A stretch of DNA of 64,000 nt from Streptomyces sp. NBC_01198. GTDB lineage: Bacteria > Actinomycetota > Actinomycetes > Streptomycetales > Streptomycetaceae. The position numbers were made by a program, and so were the translations under genes. The notes beneath the pieces were generated by a model. The model was not told the origin of the DNA. It searched no databases and saw only the letters and a program-made list of their open reading frames with translations. The stretch is taken from positions 5,356,501-5,420,500 of the forward strand of contig NZ_CP108568.1 of assembly GCF_036010485.1 (NCBI RefSeq), written 5' to 3'. Positions 19,888 to 28,578 of this stretch are shown piece by piece (position 1 is the first letter of the stretch; every line of letters begins with the position of its first letter).

Positions 19888-21039
19888 GTGGGTGACGACG
19901 TGGCGCGGAACGGCAGCGGCGACGGCGGTGACGCCGGGACGGCCGGGGACGGGATCCGCGGCACCGTCCGCGGCACCGCGCCCGTACCGCTGTCGGTGCT
20001 CGACCTGGCCGGCGTCGGCGCGGGCTTGACGGCCACGGACGCGCTGCGCAACAGCGTCGAGATCGCCAGGACCGCCGAGGCGCGCGGCTACCACCGCATG
20101 TGGGTGGCCGAGCACCACTCGATGCCCGGCGTCGCCAGCTCCTCGCCCGCCGTGATCCTTGCCCACCTGGCCGCCTTCACCCGCACCCTGCGGCTCGGTT
20201 CCGGCGGCGTGATGCTGCCCAACCACGCGCCGCTGGTGATCGCCGAGCAGTTCGGCACCCTGGAGGCGCTGGCCCCCGGCCGCGTCGACCTCGGTCTCGG
20301 CCGCGCGCCGGGTACGGACGGGGCGACCGCGGCGGCGCTGCGCAGGACCGAGTCGCTGCACGAAGGCGCCGACGAATTCCCGCAGCAGCTCGCGGAGCTG
20401 GTCCGCTTTTTGGACGACGACTTCCCGGGCGGCCACCGCTACTCCCGGATCCACGCGGTGCCCGGCCCGGTGCAGGGCACCACGGCCGGCGGGGTGCAGT
20501 CCGCCGGCCGGCCCAGCATCTGGCTGCTCGGGTCGTCCGGTTTCAGCGCCCAGCTGGCCGGGGCGCTCGGCCTGCCCTTCTCCTTCGCGCACCACTTCTC
20601 CGCCGCCAACACCGTTCCTGCGCTGGCGCTCTACCGCGAGTCCTTCCGGCCCTCCGAGGTCCTCGACCGCCCCTACGCCTCCATCGGGGTGGCGGCGCTG
20701 GCCACCGAGGACCCCGAGCAGGCCCGCCGCCAGGTGCTGGCCGGCGCGCTCGGCATGCTGCGGCTGCGTACCGGCCGCCCCGGGCTCATCCCGACCCCGG
20801 AGGAGGCGGCGGCCCATCAGTTCAGCCCGATGGAGCGGGACTTCGTGGACTCCTGGATGGCCAACATCGTGCACGGCGATCCGCGGACGGTCAGGGCCGG
20901 GCTCGACGAGCTCGTCGGGCGGACCGGCGCCGACGAGCTGGTCATCACCGCCAACGCGCACACCCCGGCCGTGCGGCTGCGCTCCTACGACCTGATCGCC
21001 GACGCGTACGGCTTCCCGAAGGACATCGCGGCCGGTTAA
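19888..21039 (+). CDS. LLM class flavin-dependent oxidoreductase
   Basis: The 383-residue luciferase-like monooxygenase has a TIM-barrel fold. Seen are the opening PLSVLDLAGVGAGLTATDAL, the conserved YHRMWVAEHHSMPGVASSSP, SGGVMLPNHAPLVIAEQF and GRVDLGLGRAPGTD, which are typical of the MsnO8-type subgroup. It uses reduced FMN (or F420) to oxidise an unidentified small substrate in the cytoplasm. The GTG start has AGGAGG about 7 bases upstream. A strong bidirectional-looking terminator ends the unit at 21109-21142. Confidence 0.9.
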   Translation: MGDDVARNGSGDGGDAGTAGDGIRGTVRGTAPVPLSVLDLAGVGAGLTATDALRNSVEIARTAEARGYHRMWVAEHHSMPGVASSSPAVILAHLAAFTRTLRLGSGGVMLPNHAPLVIAEQFGTLEALAPGRVDLGLGRAPGTDGATAAALRRTESLHEGADEFPQQLAELVRFLDDDFPGGHRYSRIHAVPGPVQGTTAGGVQSAGRPSIWLLGSSGFSAQLAGALGLPFSFAHHFSAANTVPALALYRESFRPSEVLDRPYASIGVAALATEDPEQARRQVLAGALGMLRLRTGRPGLIPTPEEAAAHQFSPMERDFVDSWMANIVHGDPRTVRAGLDELVGRTGADELVITANAHTPAVRLRSYDLIADAYGFPKDIAAG

Positions 21040-21108
21040 ATACCGGTTTCCTGCCGACCGGTGGTCCAATCCCGAACCAGCCGCCCGGCCATGGCTTAAC
21101 CGAGGCTT

Positions 21109-21142
21109 AAAGCCGCTCGTCACCCGGTTGACGAGCGGCTTT
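21109..21142 (+). terminator. Strong hairpin terminator, 14-bp perfect stem
   Basis: AAAGCCGCTCGTCA (21109-21122) pairs perfectly with TGACGAGCGGCTTT (21129-21142) around CCCGGT. It follows the LLM oxidoreductase stop by 70 bp and insulates it from the chitinase promoter. Confidence 0.88.
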
Positions 21143-21186
21143 GCTCATGTCGTGAACAATCCGCGGGGCCGCCAGGACCTCCGAAT

Positions 21187-21215
21187 TGGTCTAGTCCTGG
21201 CTTTGGTTCAGACCA
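21187..21215. promoter_or_regulatory. Two dre-like / chi-box repeats at chitinase promoter
   Basis: TGGTCTAGTCCT (21187-21198) and TGGTTCAGACCA (21204-21215) are two copies, 17 bp apart, of the TGGTCTAGACC-type element. Streptomyces chitinase promoters carry such direct repeats, and the DasR operator (dre) has the same core. They abut the -35 element, so a bound repressor would block polymerase. Confidence 0.75.
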
Positions 21216-21245
21216 TTGACGTGCACTTGACCAGAGGGCTATTCA
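21216..21245 (+). promoter_or_regulatory. Chitinase promoter, -35 TTGACG and -10 TATTCA
   Basis: TTGACG (21216-21221) and TATTCA (21240-21245) are separated by 18 bp, directly downstream of the dre-like repeats and 47 bp before the GTG start of the chitinase. It is a housekeeping-type promoter judged by consensus only. Confidence 0.6.
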
Positions 21246-21292
21246 TACCCCACAGCCCCCTTGTGTTCCTCCCTCTCCCCCCGGAGGTTCTT

Positions 21293-23047
21293 GTGCAGTC
21301 CAGGAAGAGAGCGCTCGTGGCCGCCGCCACGAGCGCCGCGCTCGCCCTCGGCGTGTTCACCGCGCTGGTCGGCGGCCTCGGCACCGCCCAGGCGGACACC
21401 ACCAGCGCCGCCAGACCCGCGGCCGCCGCGGCACCCGCCGCGAGCAGCGGCGGGGTCAAGATCGCGTACTACGACCAGTGGAGCGTCTACGGCAACGCGT
21501 TCTACCCCAAGAACCTCGACACCGAGGGAATCGCCGGCAAGCTCAACATCCTCAACTACTCGTTCGAGAACATCGATCCGGTCAACCTGACCTGCTTCGA
21601 GGCCACCAAGGCGTCGGACTCCACCAACGAGTCCGACCCCAACGCCGGTGACGGGGCGGGCGACGCCTTCGCCGACTACCAGAAGTCCTTCGGCGCCGAC
21701 ATCAGTGTCAACGGCACCGCGGACACCTGGAACCAGCCGCTGGTCGGCAACTTCAACCAGCTCAAGCAGCTCAAGGCGAAGTACCCCAACCTCAAGATCG
21801 TCGCCTCGATCGGCGGCTGGACGTACTCGAAGTACTTCTCCGACGCCGCCGCCACCGACGCCAGCCGCAAGAAGCTGGTCAGCTCCTGCATCGACATGTT
21901 CATCAAGGGCAACCTGCCCGTCCAGGGCGGCTACGGCGGCACCGGCTCCGCGGCCGGCATCTTCGACGGCTTCGACCTCGACTGGGAGTACCCGGGCTCG
22001 CCCGGCGGCCACACCGGCAACCACTACAGCCCGAACGACACGGCCAACTTCACCAAGCTGGCGGCCGAGTTCCGTACCGAGCTCGACGCGTACGGCGCCG
22101 CCAACGGCGGGAAGAAGATGCTGCTCACCGCGGCGCTGCCGGCCGGCCAGGACAAGATCGCGAAGATCGAGACCAACAAGCTCGGGGCCTACCTCGACTA
22201 CGCGAACATCATGACGTACGACATGCACGGGGCCTTCGAGACCAACGGGCCCACCAACTTCCAGGACCCGCTGTACCAGTCGCCGAAGGACCCCTCGACG
22301 CCGATCTCCCCCGGCGCCGAGAAGTACAGCACCGACCACGCCATCACGGCATGGACCACCGGCGATCCGGCCTACGGCATCCCCGGCGGCTTCCCCGCCA
22401 ACAAGATCACCATGGGCTACCCGACGTACTACCGCGGCTGGTCCGGGGTGTCGGCCGGCAGCAACCACGGGCTCTACCAGCCCGCTTCCGGCCCCGCCGC
22501 GGCCCGCGGCATCAGCCAGGTCGCGGGGACCGCGTACTACAAGGAGCTCACCGGCGTCGTCGACAACCCCGCCGACACCTTCTACGACACGGCCTCGCAG
22601 TCCAACTGGTTCTACAACGGCAACGAGTTCTGGACCGGGCTGGGCGCCCAGGCCATCCAGGCCAAGGCCGACTACGGGCACTGCCACGGGCTGGCCGGCT
22701 CGATGATGTACTCGCTGCTCGACCTGGACCCGGCGGCCACCCTCTTCAACAAGATCGTGACCGCGACGAACGGCTCGACGTCCGGCTGCGGCACGCAGAC
22801 GACCCCGCCGACCACTCCGCCCACGACGCCGCCGACCACTCCGCCGACGACGCCGCCGACCACCCCGCCCACCACCCCGCCGGGCGGCACCTGCACCCTG
22901 CCGTCCTGGTCCGCCTCCGCGGTCTACGTCGGCGGCAACCAGATCTCCTGGAAGGGCCACAAGTGGAACGCCAAGTGGTGGACCACGAACGAGGAGCCCG
23001 GTACGACCGGGGAATGGGGCGTCTGGCAGGACCTCGGCGCCTGCTGA
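21293..23047 (+). CDS. Secreted GH18 chitinase with C-terminal CBM5/12
   Basis: The 584-residue secreted enzyme has a signal peptide (about 1-35, cleaved near AQA-DTT), a GH18 catalytic domain (about 54-490) with the DxxDxDxE motif as D225-G-F-D228-L-D230-W-E232 (E232 is the acid), an uninterrupted TPPTTPPTTP linker (about 505-530), and a short C-terminal chitin-binding module with WSASAVYVGGNQISWKGHKW. It hydrolyses chitin outside the cell, and the released GlcNAc oligomers feed DasR-controlled metabolism. The GTG at 21293 has GGAGG at 21283-21287. Control by dre-like repeats is indicated by the promoter. A 15-bp hairpin terminator follows. Confidence 0.95.
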   Translation: MQSRKRALVAAATSAALALGVFTALVGGLGTAQADTTSAARPAAAAAPAASSGGVKIAYYDQWSVYGNAFYPKNLDTEGIAGKLNILNYSFENIDPVNLTCFEATKASDSTNESDPNAGDGAGDAFADYQKSFGADISVNGTADTWNQPLVGNFNQLKQLKAKYPNLKIVASIGGWTYSKYFSDAAATDASRKKLVSSCIDMFIKGNLPVQGGYGGTGSAAGIFDGFDLDWEYPGSPGGHTGNHYSPNDTANFTKLAAEFRTELDAYGAANGGKKMLLTAALPAGQDKIAKIETNKLGAYLDYANIMTYDMHGAFETNGPTNFQDPLYQSPKDPSTPISPGAEKYSTDHAITAWTTGDPAYGIPGGFPANKITMGYPTYYRGWSGVSAGSNHGLYQPASGPAAARGISQVAGTAYYKELTGVVDNPADTFYDTASQSNWFYNGNEFWTGLGAQAIQAKADYGHCHGLAGSMMYSLLDLDPAATLFNKIVTATNGSTSGCGTQTTPPTTPPTTPPTTPPTTPPTTPPTTPPGGTCTLPSWSASAVYVGGNQISWKGHKWNAKWWTTNEEPGTTGEWGVWQDLGAC

Positions 23048-23093
23048 CCCCGCCCGGGGCCGGCCCCCACTGACCCACGCTCCTCCCCTGGCC

Positions 23094-23132
23094 GGGACCC
23101 GCGTCCTCCCTCCCCCCGAGGACGCGGGTCCC
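23094..23132 (+). terminator. Hairpin terminator after chitinase gene
   Basis: GGGACCCGCGTCCTC (23094-23108) pairs perfectly with 23118-23132 around a C-rich 9-nt loop (15-bp stem), 47 bp past the chitinase stop. Confidence 0.85.
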
Positions 23133-23206
23133 TCCGGGGGTTCGGGGGGACGTGGTGCCGGCCGTCACACACGGCGGTCGGTCGTGGCACGACGGGCTGG
23201 CCCTTG

Positions 23207-23282
23207 CTGGGGCTTGCCCTCTGCGCAGAGGGGGAGCGTTTTTCAGGGGCGCGGGGAACTGCGCGACCAACCACGACGGACC
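23207..23282. repeat. Partial copy of the intergenic repeat
   Basis: It carries CCCTCTGCGCAGAGGG (23218-23233), then TTTTTCAGG and GGGGCGCGGGGAACTGCGCG (23246-23265), the same right-hand arm as at 9453-9472. The matching left arm is absent, so this copy cannot form the full 20-bp stem. Confidence 0.7.
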
Positions 23283-23322
23283 GCAGCTGTGGCGTCCGTA
23301 CCAGCGACCCCGCAGGGGCTGT

Positions 23323-25101
23323 TCAGAGGAGCAGGCCGGAGATCACGTCGGGCCCCACGGGACGTGAGTAGTGCCAGCCCTGGCCGGTGTCGCAGCCGAT
23401 CCTGCGCAGGCGTTCCGCCTGCTCCGCGTTCTCCACGCATTCCGCCGTCACCGTCAGGCCGAGCCGGTGGGCGAGGTCGACCAGTGCCTCGACGATCGTC
23501 TCGTCCGCCGGGTTCGGGTGCTCCGCCGAGCGGAAGCCCTGGACGAAGGAGCCGTCGAGCTTGAGCGCCGAGACGGGCAGCCGGCTCATGTAGGCCAGGT
23601 TCGAATAGCCGGTGCCGAAGTCGTCGATGGCGATGCGTACGCCCATCTCGTGCAGCGCGTGCAGCGCCTGGAGTGGCCTTCCCGCGGAGCCCATCACCGC
23701 GGACTCGGTGAGTTCGAGCTGCAGCAGCCGCGGCGGCAGCCCGGTCTCCGCGAGGATCGCGGCCACGTCCGCCACCAGGTCCGAATCCCACATCTGCCGC
23801 ACCGCGACGTTGACGCTGACCGTCAACGGCGAGGCCGGGTGGGCCATTTGCCAGGCCCGGGCCTGCCGGCACGACTGCGCGAGCACCCAGCGGCCGAGCT
23901 GGACGATGGAGCCGTCCTCCTCCGCCAGGCCGATGAAGCGGTTGGGCGCGAGCCGCCCGAAGTGCGGGTGCTCCCAGCGGACCAGCGCCTCCACCCCGCG
24001 CAGCTCACCGGTGTCGAGGGCGACCAGCGGCTGGTAGTCCAGCACGAACTCGCCGCGCTCCACGGCCTGTCGCAGCGTGCGGGACAGCGCCTGCCGGGTC
24101 ATCCGGTGCTCGTTGCGCTCGGGGTCGAAGAGCGTCCAGCGCGCCTTGCCGTCGGCCTTGGCCCAGTACAGCGTGGTGTCGGCGGCCTGCATCAGGCCGG
24201 TGGCCGAGCTGCCCGGTGCCTCCCGCTCGACCACCCCGATGCTCGCCGAGACCGCGAGCCGCTGCCCGGCCACGTCGAAGGGCTGCTGGAGCGCGGTCAG
24301 TACGGACTCGGCCAGCGCGGTGGCCTGCCCGGTGCCGGTGGAGTCCCGTACCAGCAGCGCGAATTCGTCGCCGCCGAGCCGGGCGACCAGGTGCCCGCCG
24401 GGCTCCGCACAGGCCAGTAGCCGGCGTGCGACGGCGGCCAGCAGCTCGTCACCGACCCGGTGGCCGAGGGTGTCGTTGACGGCCTTGAAGCCGTCCAGGT
24501 CCAGGTAGCACAGCCCGATCCGGCCGGTGCCGTGGCCCGGCGCGCTGTCGCACGCGTCGGTGAGCCGCTCGAAGAACAGCGCCCTGTTGGGCAGCCTGGT
24601 CACCGGGTCGTGCATCCGCAGGTGCCGCAACTGCTCGCGCAGCGCGTCGCGTTCGCCGATGTCCTCGACGGTCAGCAGCAGCGGGGTCGCGCCCGTGCGC
24701 GACAGGGTGACCTCGGCGAGCAGTGCCGCGCCGTCCTGCCGGGGGATCCGCCGGGTGCAGCGCAGCCGGTCGCGGCGGCCGGTGAGCACGTCGTGGAAGG
24801 CGGCCCTGGCGTGCGGGTCGCCGGCCAGCCCGAGCAGCGCGCCCGCGCCGACCGCCGCGAGGCGTTCCGGCGCCGCGCCCAGCAGGGTGGCCAGCGCCGG
24901 GTTGGCGGCCAGCACGTCGCCCTCCGGGGACAGCAGCGCCATCGCGGACCTGGCCACGGCGAAGGCGGCCCGGTAGTCGCGCAGCTCGGCTTCGTCGCGT
25001 GCCCCGGTGCCGCGCGGGCGTGGGGCAGAGCTGTGACTCTGTGTGATGACCTGTGCTGTGCTGTCGGGGTCGACGCCGGGGCCGCCCGCGGGTCCGCCCA
25101 T
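23323..25101 (-). CDS. cdgA: PAS-GGDEF-EAL cyclic-di-GMP enzyme, likely CdgA
   Basis: The 592-residue cytoplasmic protein has a PAS domain (about 40-150), a GGDEF domain (about 155-325) with an intact G243-G-D-E-F247, and an EAL domain (about 335-585) with E371-A-L373 and AIDDFGTGYSNLAYM. Both catalytic signatures are intact, so it may make and degrade c-di-GMP. The domain order and length, the same-strand neighbourhood with adpA/orn further along, and a BldD-type box upstream all fit CdgA of Streptomyces, a known BldD target. The name rests on that context rather than on an alignment. In Streptomyces, c-di-GMP binds BldD and holds back sporulation genes. Confidence 0.85.
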   Translation of the reverse strand: MGGPAGGPGVDPDSTAQVITQSHSSAPRPRGTGARDEAELRDYRAAFAVARSAMALLSPEGDVLAANPALATLLGAAPERLAAVGAGALLGLAGDPHARAAFHDVLTGRRDRLRCTRRIPRQDGAALLAEVTLSRTGATPLLLTVEDIGERDALREQLRHLRMHDPVTRLPNRALFFERLTDACDSAPGHGTGRIGLCYLDLDGFKAVNDTLGHRVGDELLAAVARRLLACAEPGGHLVARLGGDEFALLVRDSTGTGQATALAESVLTALQQPFDVAGQRLAVSASIGVVEREAPGSSATGLMQAADTTLYWAKADGKARWTLFDPERNEHRMTRQALSRTLRQAVERGEFVLDYQPLVALDTGELRGVEALVRWEHPHFGRLAPNRFIGLAEEDGSIVQLGRWVLAQSCRQARAWQMAHPASPLTVSVNVAVRQMWDSDLVADVAAILAETGLPPRLLQLELTESAVMGSAGRPLQALHALHEMGVRIAIDDFGTGYSNLAYMSRLPVSALKLDGSFVQGFRSAEHPNPADETIVEALVDLAHRLGLTVTAECVENAEQAERLRRIGCDTGQGWHYSRPVGPDVISGLLL

Positions 25102-25256
25102 GGCCTGCTCCCCGTGTTGCGCTCGTCTCGCACGCGATCATATGGGCTGGCGGAGTGGGCGATCCAGCGTCGCCGTGGTGATTCTCCGCACGGGTATCCG
25201 CCGGCTGACGGTTTCTGCGCGATCGGGCACCTGTCCTGATCGCTTCACCTGCACTG

Positions 25257-25269
25257 TTACGGAACGTAA
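25257..25269. promoter_or_regulatory. BldD-type box TTAC-N5-GTAA
   Basis: TTAC GGAAC GTAA (25257-25269) matches the published BldD consensus TNAC-N5-GTNA with full symmetry. It lies 156 bp upstream of the c-di-GMP enzyme gene and 146 bp upstream of the divergent metalloprotease gene. The remainder of the 313-bp gap 25102-25414 shows no other clear element. Confidence 0.6.
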
Positions 25270-25414
25270 TGCCGTCGGCCGTCCAGGTGTTCGCCATACC
25301 GGGTGGTCCGCGCATCACTCGGGCGGCGCAGTCGAACGCCGCATACCGTCACAATCCATAGCAAGGTGGTTGAGGTGTCCCGAACGGGCTCGCGAACCCT
25401 CCCCGGAGGTCCAT

Positions 25415-26731
25415 GTGCGGCGGTCAGGCATCTCGTCAGGCGATACGCGGGGCGCTGGAGGCGTCCGGTCCGCGCGTGCCGCGACGAACGCGCCGGGGCG
25501 TCCGCGCGGGGCGCGTTCCGCGGCCGCCGCGGCCTGCGTGTTCGGCGCGCTCGTCGCCTGGACGCTGGCCACCGGACCGTCGGCGCACGCCGCCCCCGCG
25601 TCCGCCGCCTGCCTGCTGCCGCGGACGCCGGTGCACCACTCCGAGGGCGTGGACTCCGCCCCCGGCGGCTACGCGAAGGCGCTGGGCGACGTGAAGGCGC
25701 TGATGGTCTTCCTGTCCTTCCCCGACTCCCCGCCCTCGCTGACCACGCAGGAGGTGGCCGCCGACCACTACCCGGCGACCAGCTACTTCTACGACCAGGC
25801 GTCGTACGGGCAGTTCCGGCTGCACCTGCACACCGTGGACCGCTGGGTGGCGATGCCGCGCTCCGCGACCGCGTACGCCATCAGCCGCGACTGGCGGGCC
25901 GCGGACCGTACCGCGTACCTGCGCGACGCCCTGACCGCGGCCGACCCGGTGGTGGACTTCAGCGGCTACGACGTGGTCTACCTGGTCGCCGACCCCGACG
26001 CGCCCGGCGTGGACTCCGACGCCACCAAGGTCGTCAACCTCGCCGCGCCCGTCACCCTGGACGGCAACCCGCTGGCCCGCCTGGTCACCGTCTTCGAACG
26101 GCACCCGCCGGACCGCAACGTGCTCGCCCACGAGACCGGCCACGTCTTCGACCTGCCCGACCTCTACTACCGGCCGCCGGCCGGCAGCAACGCCGACTGG
26201 GACACCCACGTCGGCGACTGGGACCTGATGGGCAGCCAGTTCGGCCTGGCCCCCGAGCCCTTCGCCTGGCACAAGTGGAAGCTCGGCTGGCTGCGGCCCG
26301 GCCAGGTCGGCTGCGTCACCGGCACCGGCACGACCTACTACGACCTGAGCCCCGACGAGACCCCCGGCGGCACCAAGCTGCTGGTCGTCAGGACCGGCGC
26401 CGACACCGCGCTGGCCATCGAGGCCCGCAGCGCCGTAGGCAACGACCGGTCCGCCTGCCGGCCAGGCGTGCTGCTCTACCGGGTGCGCTCCGACCGCGAG
26501 TCCGGCGACGGACCCGTCGACGTCGTCGACGGCCATCCCGGCACCTCCGCCTGCGCCGCCACCTCGGTCTTCCCGCCGCTGGCCGACGCCCCGCTCGGGG
26601 TGGGGGAATCCTGGGCGCTGCCCGGCGGGACCACCCGGGTCACCGTCACCGGCCACGAGGCGGACGGTGACTGGGCGGTCAAGGTCACCGAGAGCGCGCC
26701 GGGCGGTGACGGTGCCGGCCGCCCCGGGTAG
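25415..26731 (+). CDS. Secreted M6-like metalloprotease (first of two)
   Basis: The 438-residue exported protease has an N-terminal basic stretch and a hydrophobic signal (about 36-60, cleaved near AHA-APAS), then a domain resembling the M6 / immune-inhibitor-A group. The zinc motif is H239-E240-x2-H243 in LAHETGHVFDLPDLY, followed by DWDLMG and the conserved AWHKWKLGWL. The C-terminal third is beta-rich with paired cysteines. It is expected to act outside the cell as a zinc endopeptidase. The GTG at 25415 has GGAGG at 25405-25409. Its stop lies 26 bp inside the next gene, a paralogue, so the two form an operon. Confidence 0.85.
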   Translation: MRRSGISSGDTRGAGGVRSARAATNAPGRPRGARSAAAAACVFGALVAWTLATGPSAHAAPASAACLLPRTPVHHSEGVDSAPGGYAKALGDVKALMVFLSFPDSPPSLTTQEVAADHYPATSYFYDQASYGQFRLHLHTVDRWVAMPRSATAYAISRDWRAADRTAYLRDALTAADPVVDFSGYDVVYLVADPDAPGVDSDATKVVNLAAPVTLDGNPLARLVTVFERHPPDRNVLAHETGHVFDLPDLYYRPPAGSNADWDTHVGDWDLMGSQFGLAPEPFAWHKWKLGWLRPGQVGCVTGTGTTYYDLSPDETPGGTKLLVVRTGADTALAIEARSAVGNDRSACRPGVLLYRVRSDRESGDGPVDVVDGHPGTSACAATSVFPPLADAPLGVGESWALPGGTTRVTVTGHEADGDWAVKVTESAPGGDGAGRPG

Positions 26732-28004
26732 CACGCGTCCGCCCGGCGGCCGGCCCGGCCCCGCACGGCGGTTCGCCGCGCGGGGCGCCCGGATGGCGGC
26801 GCTCGGGGCGGCCGGGCTGCTCGCCGTGGGCAGTTCGGTGTCCGCAGGGTCGGGGCCGCCCGCGCTGCCCGCCTCCCCGCCGGCCGCCCGGCCCTGCGCG
26901 CTGCGGGCGGTGCCGGGCGTGGCCATGTCCGAGGGCTTCTCCGACTCCACCGCCCGCGGCCCCGACGCCGAATTCGCCCCGTCCACCGGCACGGTCCACG
27001 CCCTGACCCTGCTGATCGACTTCTCCGACGCCCCCGCCCCCTACAGCGCCCGCGAGCGGTACGCCGAGTTCTTCCCCGCGGTCAGGAAGTGGTACGCGGC
27101 CGCGTCGTACGGCCGGCTCGACTACGAGTCCACACCGGTGCTGCGCTACATACGCATGCCGCGGCCCTTCAGCGCGTATGGAATAGGCCGCGGCTACGGG
27201 TGGGACGCGCACACGGCGATGATGCGCGACCTGCTCAAGGTCGCCGACCACGCCATAGACTTCCGCGGCTACGACCTGGTCAACGTCCTGGTCACCCCCA
27301 ACGCGGGGCCGCCGGCCGACGAGGCCGTGCTGTCGGTCACCTGGACCGGCGCCTCCGCCGCCACCACCGACGACGGGGCCCGGCTGAACAAGGTCTCGCT
27401 CATCTACGGCCACGACCAGTCCGGCTCACGGGTGCTCAGCCACGAGAACGGCCACGCCTTCGGGCTGCCCGACCTCTACTCCGCCGACGACTTCCAGCGC
27501 ACCGACAGCCTCGCGGGCCAGTGGGACACCATGTCGCTGGACTGGGGCCTGCAGGGCGACCTCTTCGCCTGGCACAAGTGGCGGCTCGGCTGGCTGACCG
27601 ACCGGCAGATCGCCTGCGTCACCTCGCGGAGCAGTACCACCTACCACCTCAGCCCGGTGGAGACGACCGGCGGGCAGAAGGCCGTGATCATCCCCTACGG
27701 CCCCACCCGGGTCTTCGTCATCGAGGCCAGGGCCGCCGTCGGCGACGACCACGACGCCTGCCGGCAGGGTGTCCTGGCCTACCGGGTGCGTACCGACATC
27801 GACTCGGGCCAGGGCCCGGTCAGCGTGGTGGACGGCCATCCAGGCACCTCCGCCTGCGACTTCAGCAGCGGCGCCTTCAACTCCCTGAACGACGCGCCCT
27901 TCACCGCCGGGCAGACCTTCACCGACGCCGCCGCGCACGTGACCTTCACCGTGCTCGGCCGCGACGCGGCGGGCGACTGGTCGGTACGCGTCACCCGCCG
28001 CTGA
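26706..28004 (+). CDS. Secreted M6-like metalloprotease (second of two)
   Basis: The 432-residue paralogue of the preceding gene has a signal region at about 21-50 (MAALGAAGLLAVGSS core) and the zinc motif H246-E247-x2-H250 in LSHENGHAFGLPDLY. DTMSLDWG and AWHKWRLGWL occur at the same relative positions as in the first copy, and both share the C-terminal segments YRVR and VVDGHPGTSAC. The GTG at 26706 overlaps the upstream gene by 26 bp; an ATG at 26793 is possible but would shorten the export signal. It is likely an extracellular zinc protease with a substrate preference different from its neighbour. Confidence 0.84.
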   Translation: MTVPAAPGSTRPPGGRPGPARRFAARGARMAALGAAGLLAVGSSVSAGSGPPALPASPPAARPCALRAVPGVAMSEGFSDSTARGPDAEFAPSTGTVHALTLLIDFSDAPAPYSARERYAEFFPAVRKWYAAASYGRLDYESTPVLRYIRMPRPFSAYGIGRGYGWDAHTAMMRDLLKVADHAIDFRGYDLVNVLVTPNAGPPADEAVLSVTWTGASAATTDDGARLNKVSLIYGHDQSGSRVLSHENGHAFGLPDLYSADDFQRTDSLAGQWDTMSLDWGLQGDLFAWHKWRLGWLTDRQIACVTSRSSTTYHLSPVETTGGQKAVIIPYGPTRVFVIEARAAVGDDHDACRQGVLAYRVRTDIDSGQGPVSVVDGHPGTSACDFSSGAFNSLNDAPFTAGQTFTDAAAHVTFTVLGRDAAGDWSVRVTRR

Positions 28005-28019
28005 GCCGAACGGGCCTGC

Positions 28020-28448
28020 TCAGTTGAGAAGTTCGGCCTCAAGAGTGATGTTCACGCCGGTGAGCGCCTTGCTCACCGGGCAGTTCAGCTTCGCGTCCTG
28101 CGCCGCCGCCTCGAAGGCCTCGGCGGACAGGCCGGGGACCCGGGCCTTGACCGACAGGGTGATGCCGGTGATGCCCTCGCCGGGCTGGAAGGTGACGTTC
28201 GCCACCGTCTGCACGGTCTCCGGCGGGGTGCCGGCGCCGGCCAGGCCGTGCGAGAGCGCCATCGAGTAGCACGAGGAGTGGGCCGCGGCGATCAGCTCCT
28301 CCGGGCTGGTCTTGCCGTTGGCGGCCTCGGCGCGCGAGGCCCAGGTGATGTCGTAGGTGCCGACGCCCGACGTGTCGAGCGAGACGCTGCCGGCGCCGCC
28401 GATCAGCGGGCCCTTCCACTGGGTGGTCGCGGTGCGGGTGGTTGCCAT
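28020..28448 (-). CDS. OsmC family peroxiredoxin
   Basis: The 142-residue OsmC/Ohr-fold protein has two redox cysteines: C60 in AAAHSSCYSMALSH and C123 in KLNCPVSKAL. The N-terminal TTQWKGPLIGGAG fits the OsmC branch. It reduces organic hydroperoxides in the cytoplasm as a dimer. The gene ends 15 bp from the stop of the convergent metalloprotease gene. The start is the ATG at 28446-28448, with AGGC upstream; the frame extends further but without homology. Confidence 0.93.
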   Translation of the reverse strand: MATTRTATTQWKGPLIGGAGSVSLDTSGVGTYDITWASRAEAANGKTSPEELIAAAHSSCYSMALSHGLAGAGTPPETVQTVANVTFQPGEGITGITLSVKARVPGLSAEAFEAAAQDAKLNCPVSKALTGVNITLEAELLN

Positions 28449-28578
28449 GGTGAAGCCTCCATCGATTACGTGCCGTCGGTCCGCGGCTCCCGCCGCCCTC
28501 AGAACGCTACCGGGTCGGATCCGCGGGACGGCGGCACCGTCCCGCCCCCCCGGGACGGCCCCCGCCACCACGTGCGGC

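Noticed and set aside
22800..22890. Repeated ACTCCGCCCACGACGCCGCC-like tract as a CRISPR or regulatory repeat
   Set aside because: It is the in-frame Thr-Pro linker of the chitinase; the same type of linker occurs at 57770-57850 in the GH5 gene.
25415..28004. The two M6-like genes as one gene broken by a frameshift
   Set aside because: Each has its own export signal, zinc motif and C-terminal domain, so they are two genes.
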